The position numbers and the translations under genes are program-made. Below are positions 1 through 12,575 of a stretch of 64,000 nucleotides of DNA, one piece after another (positions within the stretch are counted from its first letter, which is position 1; each line of letters begins with the position of its first letter). This stretch comes from Pholis gunnellus (lineage: Eukaryota > Chordata > Actinopteri > Perciformes > Pholidae): contig OU342819.1 in NCBI GenBank assembly GCA_910591455.2, positions 20,868,621 through 20,932,620 on the forward strand, given 5' to 3'. The notes under the pieces were generated by a model. It was given only the letters and a program-made list of their open reading frames with translations. It was not told the origin of the DNA and searched no databases.

Positions 1-1563
1 CGAGGCGGACATGTTTTAATTTTTTATCCAAACAGTTTCTAAACTTGTTCGGTGAATAGAATTGAACAGAGACTGTTGTGAGCTGAGCTGCTGGTGCTTT
101 AAACCAATAAACTGCGCCCCACACAGAATATAAAGTTGGCGGTCGATAAATAATGCCTATTAATAATACATGGTCAGGTAGAGTTGATGTCTCTGGGTTC
201 ATGTTGTTCTTTGCCATACTGACCTAACAACAGGGCTGCTGCCATGTTGGGCTTACCAGAGATACAGACTTCACTCCGTTTCTTCCTCTTCACCTCCACA
301 CTGCTGGATGCACCAACCCGCTGCGTCCTGGAGTCTGGAGGTGAAGTCATCCTCGGCCACCAGTGCTGCTCGTCAGCCGGCGGCGAAGTGAACCTGCAGC
401 TTTTTGTCCGTCTGTTTGATCACAGTAATGGAGAAAATGTCAGATAAGATACAGTGAGCACAGGCGGCCCCGTCCCCTGTGACACCGCGGGGGGAATGGA
501 TGGAGGGAACGACGTATGAGAAGAGGAAGATACTGGAGGGCAGAATAAAGGAAGGAGTTGAGGAGACATGGAGAGAGAGTAAATGGAAAAAACGGATGTT
601 GGTTATAGATAAATAAAAAGTGAAGCACGGGGAGGAAGAGCCACAAATCCAGACTCAATCTGCTGTTTTCTGATTTCTCGGTTGAAGTTGTGCTTCAGTG
701 TTGGTTGATACATTTTTCTGTTGCTTTCATTGAAACCATCGGGAAACCTTTTGGTTTTGTCACGTACTAAATGTTTCTCACTTCGCTTCACTGGCTTCTT
801 TCATATTCTTTTTATTTATTTTTAACACATATTCAAACTGGCTCGAGATTTTCACCCAAAAGCTCGATGGCCTCATTTCGGAGACATGCCCACACAGCTG
901 GCTCTGCAGCATGCTGCCTTTGGGGGGGTAGCGCTTATAGTTTTAAAGAAAAGAAGTCACTGGAAGTGCAGGGATGGCTGAGTGAGGGAGGTGATCATCT
1001 GCTCGCCGGAGGCCGCTGGTTTCAGAGAGTAATGAATGTGGAAAAGCAGTGACGGAGCCGGTGGTTAATTCTCTCAAACAGCGGGGAGGTTCTGTGGAGC
1101 TCAGCCTGATGGTTTCATTGAGCTTGACTGTTCCTGGTTGTAATAAAGCCATTACTCATATTCCATCATAGTTCCAACAGTGCAATGTATTCACATTGTC
1201 TGATTGTAGAAGAAACTCTTTTGTAATTCCAGAGTTCAGAGAGCAGGTGTTTGTGTTGTCAGATCTTCTGACGGAGCAGATGGTGGAAAGTAGATTTCTT
1301 TTTCTTTTTAATCAATTCATTTTGTCATAAAGAAACTGTCTTATAATTTAAGAAGATGTATTGATCCCAACGGGGACGTTTATTCTGCCGCAGCAGCAAA
1401 AGTTAAATAACTGAGCAGGAGGCAAAAATGACAAATTTAATTTTATAACACAAAAAAAAAAAAAGCAAAGAAGAAATTGGCACTTTTCTTTCATCCCGAA
1501 CTCTTAAACTAATTTGCATGTGATGATCTTGGACTTCTCAGTCAATATGTCTGTGGACACGAT

Positions 1564-1565
<2 letters not shown>

Positions 1566-1656
<91 letters not shown>
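1566..1656. repeat. (CT)n microsatellite
   Basis: Uninterrupted CT dinucleotide tract of 91 bases in intron sequence. Confidence 0.97.
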
Positions 1657-1657
<1 letters not shown>

Positions 1658-2352
1658 GGAAATGGAAACCTACGCTTCTGAGTCAATCTGTAAACTGCTG
1701 ACTTCTGCCAAACCTCCTGCTGCTACGACAGCAAAGCACATTTGGCAGCACGAGATGCTGAAAGCATATATTTTACATTTATTGATTTGATTTGTAGACT
1801 CATTCAGTTTGGTTCATATTCCTGGTTTTAAACCTTTTTTACTGTTTGTCTTTTATTTGTTTTCCTCTGGTCTCTGCCGCATCGTGTTGCCTGATATCAG
1901 ACAGTAAACTCGGTGGGTGGACTCAGAGGTCTGGACCCGGGAACGCTGTGATGAGAGCTGTCGTCACCTCAGGCGTTAATAAAGTTAATCTTACCTCTCC
2001 TCGCTCTGCGATGCCAGAGGCTTCCTAAATGTTTCTTTCTTTTCTTTTCTTGGTAGTTTAAGCGATTCTGTCTCCTTTCAAATATATCTGAAGACATTTT
2101 CACATATTTTGGAAATAGTTTGGAGTTGTTGGAGAAGGCAGAGAGGTGTAGTAAATGTGTAAAGTGGTTCGGGTTTGGTATAATCCTAGTTCTGGTGTGG
2201 TGGTTTGAGTGACGGGTCAATAAATCACGGTTATTATTGCCATTCTCTGAGCAGCCGTTTGCTCCCATGAAGTGTCCTTGAACCAGACATTAAGTCCCAA
2301 CTGACTCAAATGTTTAATTTAACTTGAATATAAGGACATAGTGAAGGACAAA

Positions 2353-2387
2353 CATATATATATAGATATATATATCTATATATATAG
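2353..2387. repeat. AT-rich imperfect (TA)n tract
   Basis: Alternating TA with GA/CT interruptions that make it self-complementary; followed directly by a short GA run. Confidence 0.8.
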
Positions 2388-4194
2388 CGAGAGAGAAAGA
2401 GAGACACCTTTTCTGTTAGTAAACATGATGTATTTTTGTGGGCGTTAACGCTAGCTAGCATGTTTTGTTTGCTTGTTTTTTTATAATAGCTGTAGAAAAT
2501 ACAAGTTTCTCTCAATGTGTACAGTCACACACTCTCCAGGACCAAGAGTGTTGGTCGGGATAGTTAACATATACCAATGGCACCATGTTAGTCCACCGCT
2601 AGGCTACAGAGAGGATGCCTGGCTAGCTAGCTTTAGTTAAATGACGTCAGAATTACCACGCTAGCTAAGTAGCCAGCTGTCTGCTAATTAGCTTGATGAT
2701 TCCACCGTGCTGTCATGCTACATTAGTTCCAGAAAATAAGCCCAACAGCAGGCCATCTCTTAATCTCTCTAATAGTTTGGCCCATTAGCAACATTTCTAT
2801 TCATCTCTCTAATTGTTTAGCCTTCTGAGGAGGTTAGCAGAAGGCTAAGCTAAACTATTAACATTTTCTCTCCATCTTTGAAATGCTTTGCCGATTTTGT
2901 AACTCGGTAAAGCCTCGATTCTCAAGTTTTATAATCTCAAATGTACGTGATATTAATTCTGGCACCCAACAACACAGCAAGGTGACGTTTTCGTGAAGTA
3001 ACTTTTTAGCCCACTCCTCAGAGTAAGCGTTGCCAGCTAGCACTCAGACGTAAACATGACGTCTGCAGTAAAAGGGTTCTATTAGCCGCTCAAAACTCAC
3101 TTCATGTCAAATACTTTAAAGTGTACTTTGTAGTGTACTGTCTCGAGTGTACTGTGGCTCGGCAGGAGCCATTTTAAGCCGCTGCCTCGCTCGCTAAAAT
3201 CGAACCTTACCACTTAAAGAGCAGTTCACACACCTGAGTAATAAAAGCTTTCGTTTAAGGTACAGTAGACGATGATTCATGCACCTGCAGATGTATTTCT
3301 GCCCTCAGTGGGAGTCAGACGTCAAACTGTCTTGTGCTTCAAGAAATACAGTGCTGTAGGTTCTGTGAAGGTGGAAGTATGTGTTCTCGTTGTATAAAAT
3401 GCTTTTTTATCAGCAAATTGTGACAGAATACTAACTTGACTTTTCTGTTACCTTATGTATTTCAGAATTATGTTTTTACTTCCTCTCATCCTTCTTTCTT
3501 CATTCCCTTCACTTCTCGTCAGTCTTCCATCACCTCATATTCTGTCCGTCTCGTTTTGATCCATTTGTTGTTTTTCCAGGCAAGCAGAGTTTAAGTGCAG
3601 GTGTTAAGAAATACTTCTTACCCAATTCACTCTCCGATTTCCATATAACACAGGTCATGTAACGTTTGACCAGCAGTGGCTGAAGGCGTCTTATAGAAAG
3701 ATGAAAGAAGTTCAGTTAGCAGGTTTAATGGCTCCCTCAGGAATAAGCACTCTAGATCTTTATGCTGCTAAAACAGGTGTTGCCAGCACCTCTATTGAAT
3801 TTATTCCAGCTTTAATCTCTGCAATGTTGCAGTACAATCTGCAAAGATTTCAAAGGATGCCAGAGAATGTAAATTGTCCTGAAGCAGCTATTTTAATTGT
3901 AAGGAGAAAGGTACATTGGAAGTAGAATAAATGATAATGACAGTTTGAATAAGTTGTTTCAAATATATTTCCAGCTGTTAATGCACAAGATATGTGTTTG
4001 TGTATTTCAAAGACCCTTTTAAAAAAGAATTGTAAAAATTGCATGAAAAAAATCATGCTTTTGTGCTGGGTGACACATTCCTTCATTACAATGTGTAGCC
4101 AAATTAATTTATTGTTGGTTTTGGTCTCTTTTTGTCGATAATAAAAACATTCAATAAAGCCAGCTTTGTCCTTTTTTTAAAGAGTAACTTAACA

Positions 4195-5045
4195 CGTCTT
4201 TACTCTCAGCTTTCGGACGTCTTTACTCTCAGCGTTCGGACGTCTTTACTCTCAGCGTTCGGACGTCTTTACTCTTAGCTTTCGGACGTCTTTACTCTCA
4301 GCGTTCGGACGTCTTTACTCTCAGCGTTCGGACGTCTTTACTCTTAGCGTTCGGACGTCTTTACTCTCAGCGTTCGGACGTCTTTACTCTCAGCGTTCGG
4401 ACGTCTTTACTCTCAGCGTTCGGACGTCTTTACTCTCAGCTTTCGGACGTCTTTACTCTCAGCGTTCGGACGTCTTTACTCTCAGCGTTCGGACGTCTTT
4501 ACTCTTAGCTTTCGGACGTCTTTACTCTTAGCTTTCGGACGTCTTTACTCTCAGCGTTCGGACGTCTTTACTCTCAGCGTTCGGACGTCTTTACTCTTAG
4601 CGTTCGGACGTCTTTACTCTTAGCGTTCGGACGTCTTTACTCTCAGCTTTCGGACGTCTTTACTCTCAGCGTTCGGACGTCTTTACTCTCAGCGTTCGGA
4701 CGTCTTTACTCTCAGCGTTCGGACGTCTTTACTCTTAGCGTTCGGACGTCTTTACTCTCAGCGTTCGGACGTCTTTACTCTCAGCGTTCGGACGTCTTTA
4801 CTCTCAGCTTTCGGACGTCTTTACTCTCAGCGTTCGGACGTCTTTACTCTCAGCGTTCGGACGTCTTTACTCTCAGCGTTCGGACGTCTTTACTCTCAGC
4901 GTTCGGACGTCTTTACTCTCAGCGTTCAGACGTCTTTACTCTTAGCGTTCAGACGTCTTTACTCTCAGCGTTCGGACGTCTTTACTCTTAGCTTTCGGAC
5001 GTCTTTACTCTTAGCTTTCAGACGTCTTTACTCTTAGCTTTCAGA
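4195..5045. repeat. 23-bp minisatellite, 37 units
   Basis: Head-to-tail array with unit cgtctttactctYagcKttcRga. The 851-base span equals exactly 37 x 23, so the units appear to show no length change. They differ mainly at three positions (C/T, G/T, G/A). The G-to-A variant (ttcaga) occurs only in the last units, from about 4927 onward. Each junction creates GACGTC. The array ends 154 bases before the FN3-1 exon. Confidence 0.97.
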
Positions 5046-5198
5046 TTGGATTTGTTGTTCTCTTCCTTACATTAATAATTAAATGGATCTTACAAATGAT
5101 TCCCTTGTGTGGTCAGCACTTGAATGAGAAACTGTTTCTTCTCTCTGATCATCAGACTTCAGCTGCTGACTGTTTCTCCTTCTCTTCCCCTGGAACAG

Positions 5199-5342
5199 GT
5201 GGAGAGCAAAAGGAGATTGAAGTATCGAAGCAGGAAGCAAAGCTGCTCATCGACGACTTTGACCCCTCTAAAGAATACAACTTTAAGGTAGTTGCTGTCA
5301 GCGGAGGACAGCAGAGCAAACCTCTGCAGGCCAAACATGAAG
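5199..5342 (+). CDS. col14a1: col14a1 exon: second half of FN3 domain 1
   Basis: Exon of 144 bases, phase 1 at both ends, with acceptor ...ctggaacag and donor gtgaga. It starts in the second base of a glycine codon (G-GEQKEIEV) and ends in the FN3 C-strand/G-strand region with FDPSKEYNFKVVAVSGGQQS, where the usual FN3 signature L-x-P-x-x-x-Y-x-V-x-V is recognisable (Tyr in KEYNF). Window codons 1-48. The partner exon with the conserved Trp of FN3-1 and the signal peptide was looked for in 1-5198 and not found, so it should lie upstream. FN3-1 is the N-terminal domain of mature collagen XIV, ahead of the VWA domain. The splice inside this FN3 is phase 1, unlike the phase-0 splice inside FN3-2 to FN3-6. 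Confidence 0.85.
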
Positions 5343-5734
5343 GTGAGAGACTTTCACCGAGTCACCCTGAGTAGTAACACTCCCCTGATGATTGAGTATA
5401 CATCCACACTACTGCACTTTTGTTTTAAAAACGTTTGCTGCGTTTTTGCCTAGCATCCCCACTACCCTGGCCTTTTAGAAGCCCGAAAACGAAAATGTTT
5501 GAAACGCTGCTGAAGCTGTTTTAGTTTGAAAACTCCAGGATTGCGTTTTATTCCGGATAGGCGGTAACAGAGATCTTCCAGAACGTGTCCTTACCTGATT
5601 CGTGACGCCCCTATCACGTGGTCCTTTCACGGAAGAAGACAAACAACATAATTTGACAACCACTGGTTCATTTCATCATGGATATTGCTGCTAATGCCTA
5701 CATGCACACGAGTCATACTATTATTCAAGAGCTT

Positions 5735-6001
5735 TGCAAAAATTGTCTATAAGAAGTGGACGTAGTCATAACGTCACCCATTGGTTTGACTGCCGTTCTG
5801 AATCCTTGAGTTTTGCAATTTTGTCATCGCCGCAATTTACGAAATGAACATCATGCTGTATTGAAGAAGACTTGAAACTAGAGATTGAGACCATAAACTC
5901 ATGTTTACAATGTTTACTGAGGTAATAAATCAAGAGAGAAGTAGAGTCATTTTCTCATTCTATACAACCAGACTTCTTTTTGCACCCGGAGGAGTCGCCC
6001 A
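5735..6001 (-). repeat. family A interspersed repeat, copy 1 (internally deleted)
   Basis: Inverted copy. The shared core from gaaatgaacatcatgctgtattgaag to tctatacaaccag is present, but the middle (gggcggggctacac... segment) is deleted and the CTCF-like end is damaged. The far end (ataagaagtggacgtagtc) is recognisable. Confidence 0.85.
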
Positions 6002-6344
6002 AAGCTGATTAGTAGCAAGAATACAAGTTTTAAGACACTTCCGCATCGGCTTCAGTTGGCAGAACCGGAGGCTGCCGCCTGGTCTGGGTGGAGATCGCCA
6101 TTGGAAGTAGCCTGATTTTGAAGGCTGATACAAGCGGTGTTAGACTGACGCTCACAGATCAGTTCAGGCTGTTTTCAGACTGGAGGCTTGCAGATGTAAC
6201 ACCATATCATCAGAAGTTGAGTAAGTAAGTGCAGAGACCTTAAGACACCGTGATGTAAAAGGTGGCAGCCACATCGAATCACAGACGACAGAGAACTTCT
6301 GATGAACTGATCTCTATGTGACATCAGGCTGCAACTTCTGGCCC

Positions 6345-6418
6345 CAATCAGTGATGTCACAGCAGGTGTGTTCCATCAGCTGTGATTGGCAGAATCCCTG
6401 CTGTGACATCACTGATTG
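6345..6418. repeat. inverted repeat, 22-bp arms
   Basis: Arms 6345-6366 and 6397-6418 are perfect reverse complements (caatcagtgatgtcacagca...), separated by 30 bases. Confidence 0.9.
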
Positions 6419-8525
6419 AGGTGTGGCCAAGAGGGCAATCCGCTTGAAAGTTTGAACCCGTGGAGAGCGACACAGCAGCACTACGTGATTTAGTGCTGGA
6501 ACGTTTGTACTCTATATGTTCTGCCTTAATGCTGCATTGTTCAGCGATGCCTCCGCTGTTTGTGTTGTTAGCACCGTGTGTTTGGTGGAGGATGAAGTGT
6601 GAGACAAGTCGAGCAAAGCAGATAAGAATTCAAACAACCGAACTGTTGTGGTCGTGAATGCAAAAATATGCCCAGTGAGTTGTTTACTTTGTTTCACTCA
6701 CTGACATTCAGCAACCTGATGATATTTACAATATTACACATCAACCTTTTAAAAAAAAGTTCTTTGACTCAGCGTTAAGGATGTCACGCTGCTCTGCAAA
6801 ACTGAAGAGATGGTGTAATATCACATTATAGACCCTTTTTACAGCTTGTCAATAATAATAAGTGTTCGCACGCAGTTCGGCAACAGCAGTGCGCCAGAGT
6901 GCAAGATGTTGTCGAGCTCTGTAAGGACATTAACCAGCAAAGAGGGAGAATGCAACTTCAACAAATTGAGTTTTAGTGAGGAGGCAGAATACATCAGCAA
7001 GTGGCCCAGTATTTAGTGAAGGGATCTAGACACATAATTGGGGGATAAACCGAGTGTCCGTGTCCACATAACGCCTTTTTCCTGAGCGTCTATTTTCAGT
7101 TGTTCCCAATGAGGTAAAGGGCGGCTGCACCCGGCATCTTTTCTTTTCTTCGAGCGCTCCGCCTTTTTTGTGCGTCCGCTCGGGCGCCTCAAGTTGAAAA
7201 TCTCTGAACGTTACAGAAAAGCGCCGGTGACGTCGCCGTGACACATGGAGGAAAAGCTTGTTTTGGTCGTGTCTGTCTATCCTGAACTTTATTTATCAGA
7301 CAGACGCTAGCGCGACAAAGACCGAAACGCTGACTACCACTGGGCAGTGTTGTGCTTTTATTACTGTACGTTTTGTCTCTCCTCACTCTAACATTAAAAC
7401 ATAGATAATAAAAAAGCAAAGGAGTGATGCTAGCCTATCATAAAACAGTGGTCAGAGTGGTGATACGACGTTGCACCAGCCAGACATCCCGAGCTTACAA
7501 TCGTGAGATGATCCAAGTTCGTTATCTGTGGTCAAAGTATTTTTTGACATTCAACAAAGAAACAAAAACAATTGTAGAGACCCACTTGAGAGAGACAGAG
7601 AGACATCAAAAGCCCTCTATCTGCAGCCAAGGAGGGTAACAGCTGCGTCAAGACAGCTTCTGGTTTACGTTCCTCTGGGAGTAAACCAGCTGGCAGATGT
7701 TACGCATGTCTTACACCACCTGAGAGCCACTGTCACACAGAAAGGGACTAAAGGGGAGGAGATCATGGTAGTGAGTGGGCATCGGTGACTACAATGTGAA
7801 TTTTAAAGTCACAGGACATACAAAATATAAGCACTGGCAGGTCTGAAAGGTAGTTAAAAAACTTCCAAGGGGACCGTCCACGGAGAGCGGGAAACGATGG
7901 AGCAACGTACGATCTGATGGAGCTGAGGATGCCACCAAAACAGACTCGTACTTCACTGGTTGCAACACACAGATAAATGTACATGATACAGAGCAGATGG
8001 CCTGCGGTGACGTGACAAAAATGGATTTTGTGCTGCCTCAAATCCAGTGTTATCTATGTAGACGCGCTGAAAAGCGAAAGCAACGCTGTGGCGGTGCGAT
8101 AATAAATGTCATATGACAAGGAACAACCAATCGGAGTTGGCCCATATCTTTTCTTCTGTAAATACCAGTCTGCTGCAGGAGACTTTAATCATTTCAGTTC
8201 ATGGTTAGTCTGAGCTTTACTATCTGCGCCCTTGATGTCTCAAGGACGTCTCAACTCCAGTGGAAAAGTCAGCAAAATTGTCACATAAAAATCCAGCAGT
8301 AAAGCTACAGTGAAGAATTTATGGTGCTGGAAATCCAATTATCTTTGTTTGGTTTAGTCAGTGATGCTTTCTGATAATTTACCGCAACTTCAGCTTCATC
8401 ATCGTCATCGCAGCGCACAGGCCTTGGTTGCTTAGTAACTGCAGGTGCGACAGAAGTGCAACCTCTCAAAGCACCTTGGGTAAATTGATGGAAGCGGCTG
8501 AGTGAAGCCAAAGCTTCATGCGTTT

Positions 8526-8990
8526 AAAGCTGCATTCTCTCTAGTGTCCACCAGGGGGCGACTCCTCTGGTTGTATAGAAGTCTATGAGAAAATGACTCT
8601 ACTTCTCTCTTGATTTATTACCTCAGTAAACATTGTAAACATGAGTTTATGGTCTCAATCTCTAGTCTCAAGTCTTCTTCAATACAGCATGATGTTCATT
8701 TAGTAAATGATGGTCCATTTAGAGTCAAACAGACCATAAAGCAGGGGATGCTTTAGGGGCGGGGCTACACAGTGATTGACAGGTCTCTACCAGAGACGTA
8801 TACGACGTTTCTACGTCCTCCGCATTCCAAATATGGTCACTTGCGTTCATCGGTTGCAAAAAAAACACGGCGATGGCCGTAATCCAAGATGGCGACGATG
8901 AAATCTCCAAACTCGAGGCTTCATAACGGCGGTCCACAAACCAATGGGTGACGTCACGATGTCTACTTCTTTTTTTACAGTCTATGGCCG
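8526..8990 (+). repeat. family A interspersed repeat, copy 2 (full length)
   Basis: Full copy in forward orientation. It starts at aaagctgcattctctctagtgtccacc, includes the conserved cores catgatgttcatttagtaaatgatgg and ggggcggggctacacagtgattgacagg, and ends near ctttttttacagtctatgg. A long open frame on the minus strand (8725-9234) falls mostly inside it and has no similarity I recognise. Confidence 0.9.
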
Positions 8991-9394
8991 CAACACATGA
9001 ACGAACCCTGACACAAAATAGCAAGCTAGTGTGCTGGAAAATGTTCATGTGTTGCTTGGCAACAGTCCATTGCCAGTCCAGTCCAGTTGGGGATATATTT
9101 GCGTTTGGTGGGCGGAGCCAAATGATTCCAGTAAAACAAATGATAACAACACTCCCTCTCCTGGGACGTTGCTTTTGCATCCTCAGCTGCATGAACTCTT
9201 GTGCTGACAAATGTTTGGTTGTTGTTGTGTGCACTTAATAAAAACACACTGTGAAGCAGCACTTATGAAATATGAATCTAAAACAGAAAAGCTGATTCAC
9301 TGAGATCCTCAGGACCTAAACTTTATTCACACTGTGCCTCATTCATCAAAGCAAATTTGATGTTGTTCTTCAGTTGCTGCCACTTGGCTGATTT

Positions 9395-9650
9395 GTTACT
9401 GCAGCAGGGTCTGACAGTCTGAACCCTCTCAGTCCTGGTTCTGGTTCTCCCGTGCCTCCCTTCCCTCTCACCACACCGACACCACGCTGCTGGAGACCCA
9501 GGACGTATTGGTGGACCCGCTGGAGGGAAGGGAGGCACGGGAGAACCAGAACCAGGACTGAGAGGGGCAGATCTTTACTACACGATGTGGTTGGAAACAC
9601 AAAATGAAAGTTCCTTTTAGCAGCTTTAAACAGTTAGTAATTACATAACC
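9395..9650. repeat. family B foldback element
   Basis: Contains perfect 44-bp inverted arms at 9424-9467 and 9523-9566 around a 55-base loop. The outer part ends in atgaaagttccttttagcagctttaaa. Related copies sit at about 28795, 45255 and 63825, so this is a dispersed family and probably a foldback-type non-autonomous DNA element. Confidence 0.85.
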
Positions 9651-9775
9651 TTTGGTTCTTTTGTTGTTTATCGTGTTTTATTGGTTGATTCATTGATATG
9701 CATGCCAGCCAAGTTACTGTGTTCCTCCTCTCCCACCATTCATTAATGTAGACTGCATGATTTTGTGTCTTCTAG

Positions 9776-9859
9776 CTCAGCAATCGGGCGTCGAGATGGT
9801 TCAGTCTCAGCAGAGACAAGACGGCCGCGTCGCCGAGGAGAACAACGAGATCTCAGAAG
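9776..9859 (+). CDS. col14a1: col14a1 exon: hydrophilic linker between FN3-1 and VWA
   Basis: Exon of 84 bases (28 codons, window codons 49-76), phase 1 to phase 1, acceptor tctag and donor gtaaga. It encodes a polar stretch rich in Gln, Glu, Asn and Arg (QQSGVEMVQSQQRQD, then VAEENNEISE) with no predicted fold. In COL14A1 a charged linker of about this size separates FN3-1 from the VWA domain, so position and phase support it although the sequence itself is poorly conserved. A second AG five bases downstream (9779-9780) would shift the frame and break the phase, so 9776 is the chosen start. This is the least certain exon. The flanking introns are long (4.4 and 25.7 kb). Confidence 0.68.
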
Positions 9860-12179
9860 GTAAGATCCTCCACGAGGAAACAGGAGGCTGAACGGAAACG
9901 GGGAAAAGATTGACGCATCCGTCTGCTCTGGTCGTCTGGATTTCAAGACCATCTTCTGTGTAACAAGGAGATTCTCTTTGAAACGCCGCGTCAGGAAGAC
10001 AACCTGTCATTCTCCAAGAACACCTGTGAAGAAAAGGAAAGTAAGAAAAGTGTCCTGTATCAAAGAAGAAGTTTTTTTTTTTTTTTGTTTTTGACAAATT
10101 GGAGAAGAAGTGAGCTGCAGACTGTCAGCTCCGTTCAGACAGCAGGCAGCTTCTCTTCCTGTGAAGGTATCGTTTTAATACGTGACCTTTTTCAGACGGA
10201 GGAAACGTAAACGGGTAAGTGGAAGCTGAAGAGGCCTCCGACTTTGACTCTCTCAGACGACTTGTTTTTTTTGGAAACAAAGCCGTTTCAAGATGTGTTT
10301 TTCTCTGATTACTGTCCTCAGTTTGAAGACAGAAGAAGACCTACTGAGCGTATAATATTCCTGCACTTACACGCCAATTATCATCGAGCCTTCGCTCCCG
10401 ACAACATGGAGGGAAATTAAATGGTGCAAGAAAAGAGAATTCAAGGAAGAGGCTGCAATAATCAGGAAAATGAACCAAGAGGAAAAGCGGAGTAAACAAG
10501 CCTTTTATGATGTTGGAAGTGATTATGAGCGCCGAATGCTGCGATGAACAATCACACACCACGAGGAAAAAAACCCAACGAGGAAACAAGTCTAACGCTC
10601 TGAACGCCGTCATGCAGAGAAGCTCTGGACGGAAATTTAGTGTTGCAATCGAAAATATCTCAAAGTTTTACAAAAAGTAGAATTTCATTGTTCGGTTTTT
10701 TGTACCATAAAAGTATTAAATCTGTGTGTTGTTAGTTTTGATGCTAATGAATTGTTTTTCCCATTTTTTTTGTTCCCCTATGAGTTTATCTAGCGGTGGA
10801 CATATTATTGGAAACACGCTTGAACAGCAGCCATGATCGTATTTACGAATGCGTTTCTGTTTCTGCATCAAAACCAAAAAGAATTCAATAAACCTTTTAT
10901 TTATAGGTTTAGCTTCGCCGCGTTGTTTTTGTGGACATAAAGCCGACGCTATGCCGTGTTCCTTTTGCAGCTGTGTGAGGATGTGATGTGTGTCTTCGTG
11001 TGAGCTGCTGTTGTGTTTTTGAAGTATGAAAGTGGAGGAACGGTGTTAATGACGGTGCAGATGGGACTTCTGGCAGCCGGTTAGCCGCCGTCTCAAACAC
11101 CAAATTACAGCTTCTGCTGTGAAAATCACAATGGGGATGAGCACTTGGCAGTGGAAATCTTTCATTTCTTTTGGTATCTATATCTAATTACAAGTGCATC
11201 TTAATCAGTCTCGCCACCGTTATGTCCTCTTTACCCGTCGAAAGACAAAGACGGAAAGAAATACTCGACATTTGCAGCAGAACTTGGGAGTTTTCTCTTC
11301 GCTGCAAATCTTATTTGGGTTCATCGCCTCATCGCTTCTCATGCAATTACAGCCCGACTCCTCTAAATGGGGATTTTTATTCTTCTCTCAGCAGCACCGG
11401 ACCTCGCCAGGAGAGGTTTGGTGATTGGTATTCTCTGTCCTCCAGACAGAGGCTGAAACTTTACAAACCTGCTAAGAATTTTCCCCTGCCTCCACCTGAA
11501 ATTACTACCAAGTTAACTCCGATGTCCCGGGGTCGTCTCAGTCCTCACCGAGGGTTTAATGCAATTACCGATTTATTTTCTCCCCGTGTCCTCTAATAAG
11601 ACCTGAGACTAGATGAGACTTTATTGTATGAGGAAGTTAAGGGGTTGCAACAGCAAACGTGAGAGGATTACAGGTGTTTTTTAGAATGACCCTCAGAATC
11701 TAAAGGTCCTGTTCAGGTTTTATGGTTTTTCTGTGTTTCTGAATATCGTTCTTTAGGATGTGTGTTCTATATTTAACAGTAACTTGAATTAGTTAAACCT
11801 GCGGACTGGGTGCTGTCCAGTTGAAATGATTGGCTTGATTTTAGTGGTTATTTAGTGAAGACAGCCAATCAGGAGCAAGTGATGCTTTTGTCTGATTAAC
11901 CCTCTCTTAAGCAGATCACCTCCGTCTCTTATACAGAAATAGAGGTTCCTATAATATGGGACCACTTTGAATCGTGATGACTCGGCAGATCGGAGGACAG
12001 CTGCTTCTGTACGTCAACACTTTTTTTTACTGATGTTCGAGATGTTTCGAGCGTCGCTTTAGCCGTCGTGACAGATCTGATGCCAGCCATTTCTCAGCGA
12101 GGGGCACTTATGGCTCGACAGATGTTTATAAAAATGGGCGCTAGACTTCGCCGGCTGTGTTTGCACCCGCTGCACGAGG

Positions 12180-12213
12180 CAGGGAGGGAGGGAGGCAGGG
12201 AGGGAGGGAGGAG
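12180..12213. repeat. (GGGA)n-like purine repeat
   Basis: Imperfect gggagggaggcagggaggga tract. Confidence 0.85.
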
Positions 12214-12575
12214 GCGAGTCCAAAGGGATCTGATCCAAAACGCTGAGATAATTACAGCTCAGACGTCCATAAAAGTCCTTTTTCTGACTCGTTACTGCTG
12301 CTTTGGGTGTTGCCGGACTGCTTCTCTCTGCCAGTTTTCTTTCTCTACATCTGTCCCTCTGTGTCGTTCCTAACAGTCTAATAACGACATTCATACGATT
12401 CGTAATCACCACAAACAGCCCAGAGCGGCAGACTCTGTGCACACAGCACTGTGAACATTTTGAAATGAACTCGCTCACTTTATTTTAGAAGTCCCATTCA
12501 TGTAGATAATTGAAGGTTTTGACTTCTACGTAAAAGTAAGTGAGTTGAAAATAGAGGCCTGTTAAATGTTAACAC

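Larger units (their letters stand above)
1..4194. other. intron (or 5' upstream) sequence, no exon recognised
   Basis: No coding exon could be supported here; no FN3 segment with its conserved Trp was found in any frame. The stretch holds a 91-base CT repeat (1566-1656), an AT-rich imperfect palindromic stretch near 2353-2387, and ordinary AT-rich unique sequence. It is presumed to be the intron that splits FN3-1, since the first-half exon must lie upstream. Confidence 0.6.
5343..9775. other. intron between FN3-1 and linker exon
   Basis: 4.4 kb intron made largely of interspersed repeats: two family A copies (one inverted and internally deleted, one full), a 22-base inverted repeat at 6345-6418, and the foldback element at 9395-9650. 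GC-rich palindromic-looking sequence at 7040-7250 (gcgcctcaagttgaaaa...) and 8060-8100 resembles ends of another fish DNA-transposon relic, but I could not define its borders. Confidence 0.7.

Noticed and set aside
244..447. 67-codon frame with APTRCVLESGGEV, considered as the missing first half of FN3-1
   Set aside because: It lacks the conserved FN3 Trp and has no matching acceptor and phase-1 donor, so it does not fit.
8725..9234. 169-codon open frame on the minus strand
   Set aside because: Most of it lies inside a family A repeat copy. No domain is recognised, and other copies do not keep the frame open.
11171..11596. 141-codon open frame on the plus strand in the large intron
   Set aside because: No family signature, no splice-site context and no GC-rich coding bias like the real exons; overlapping frames are open as well.
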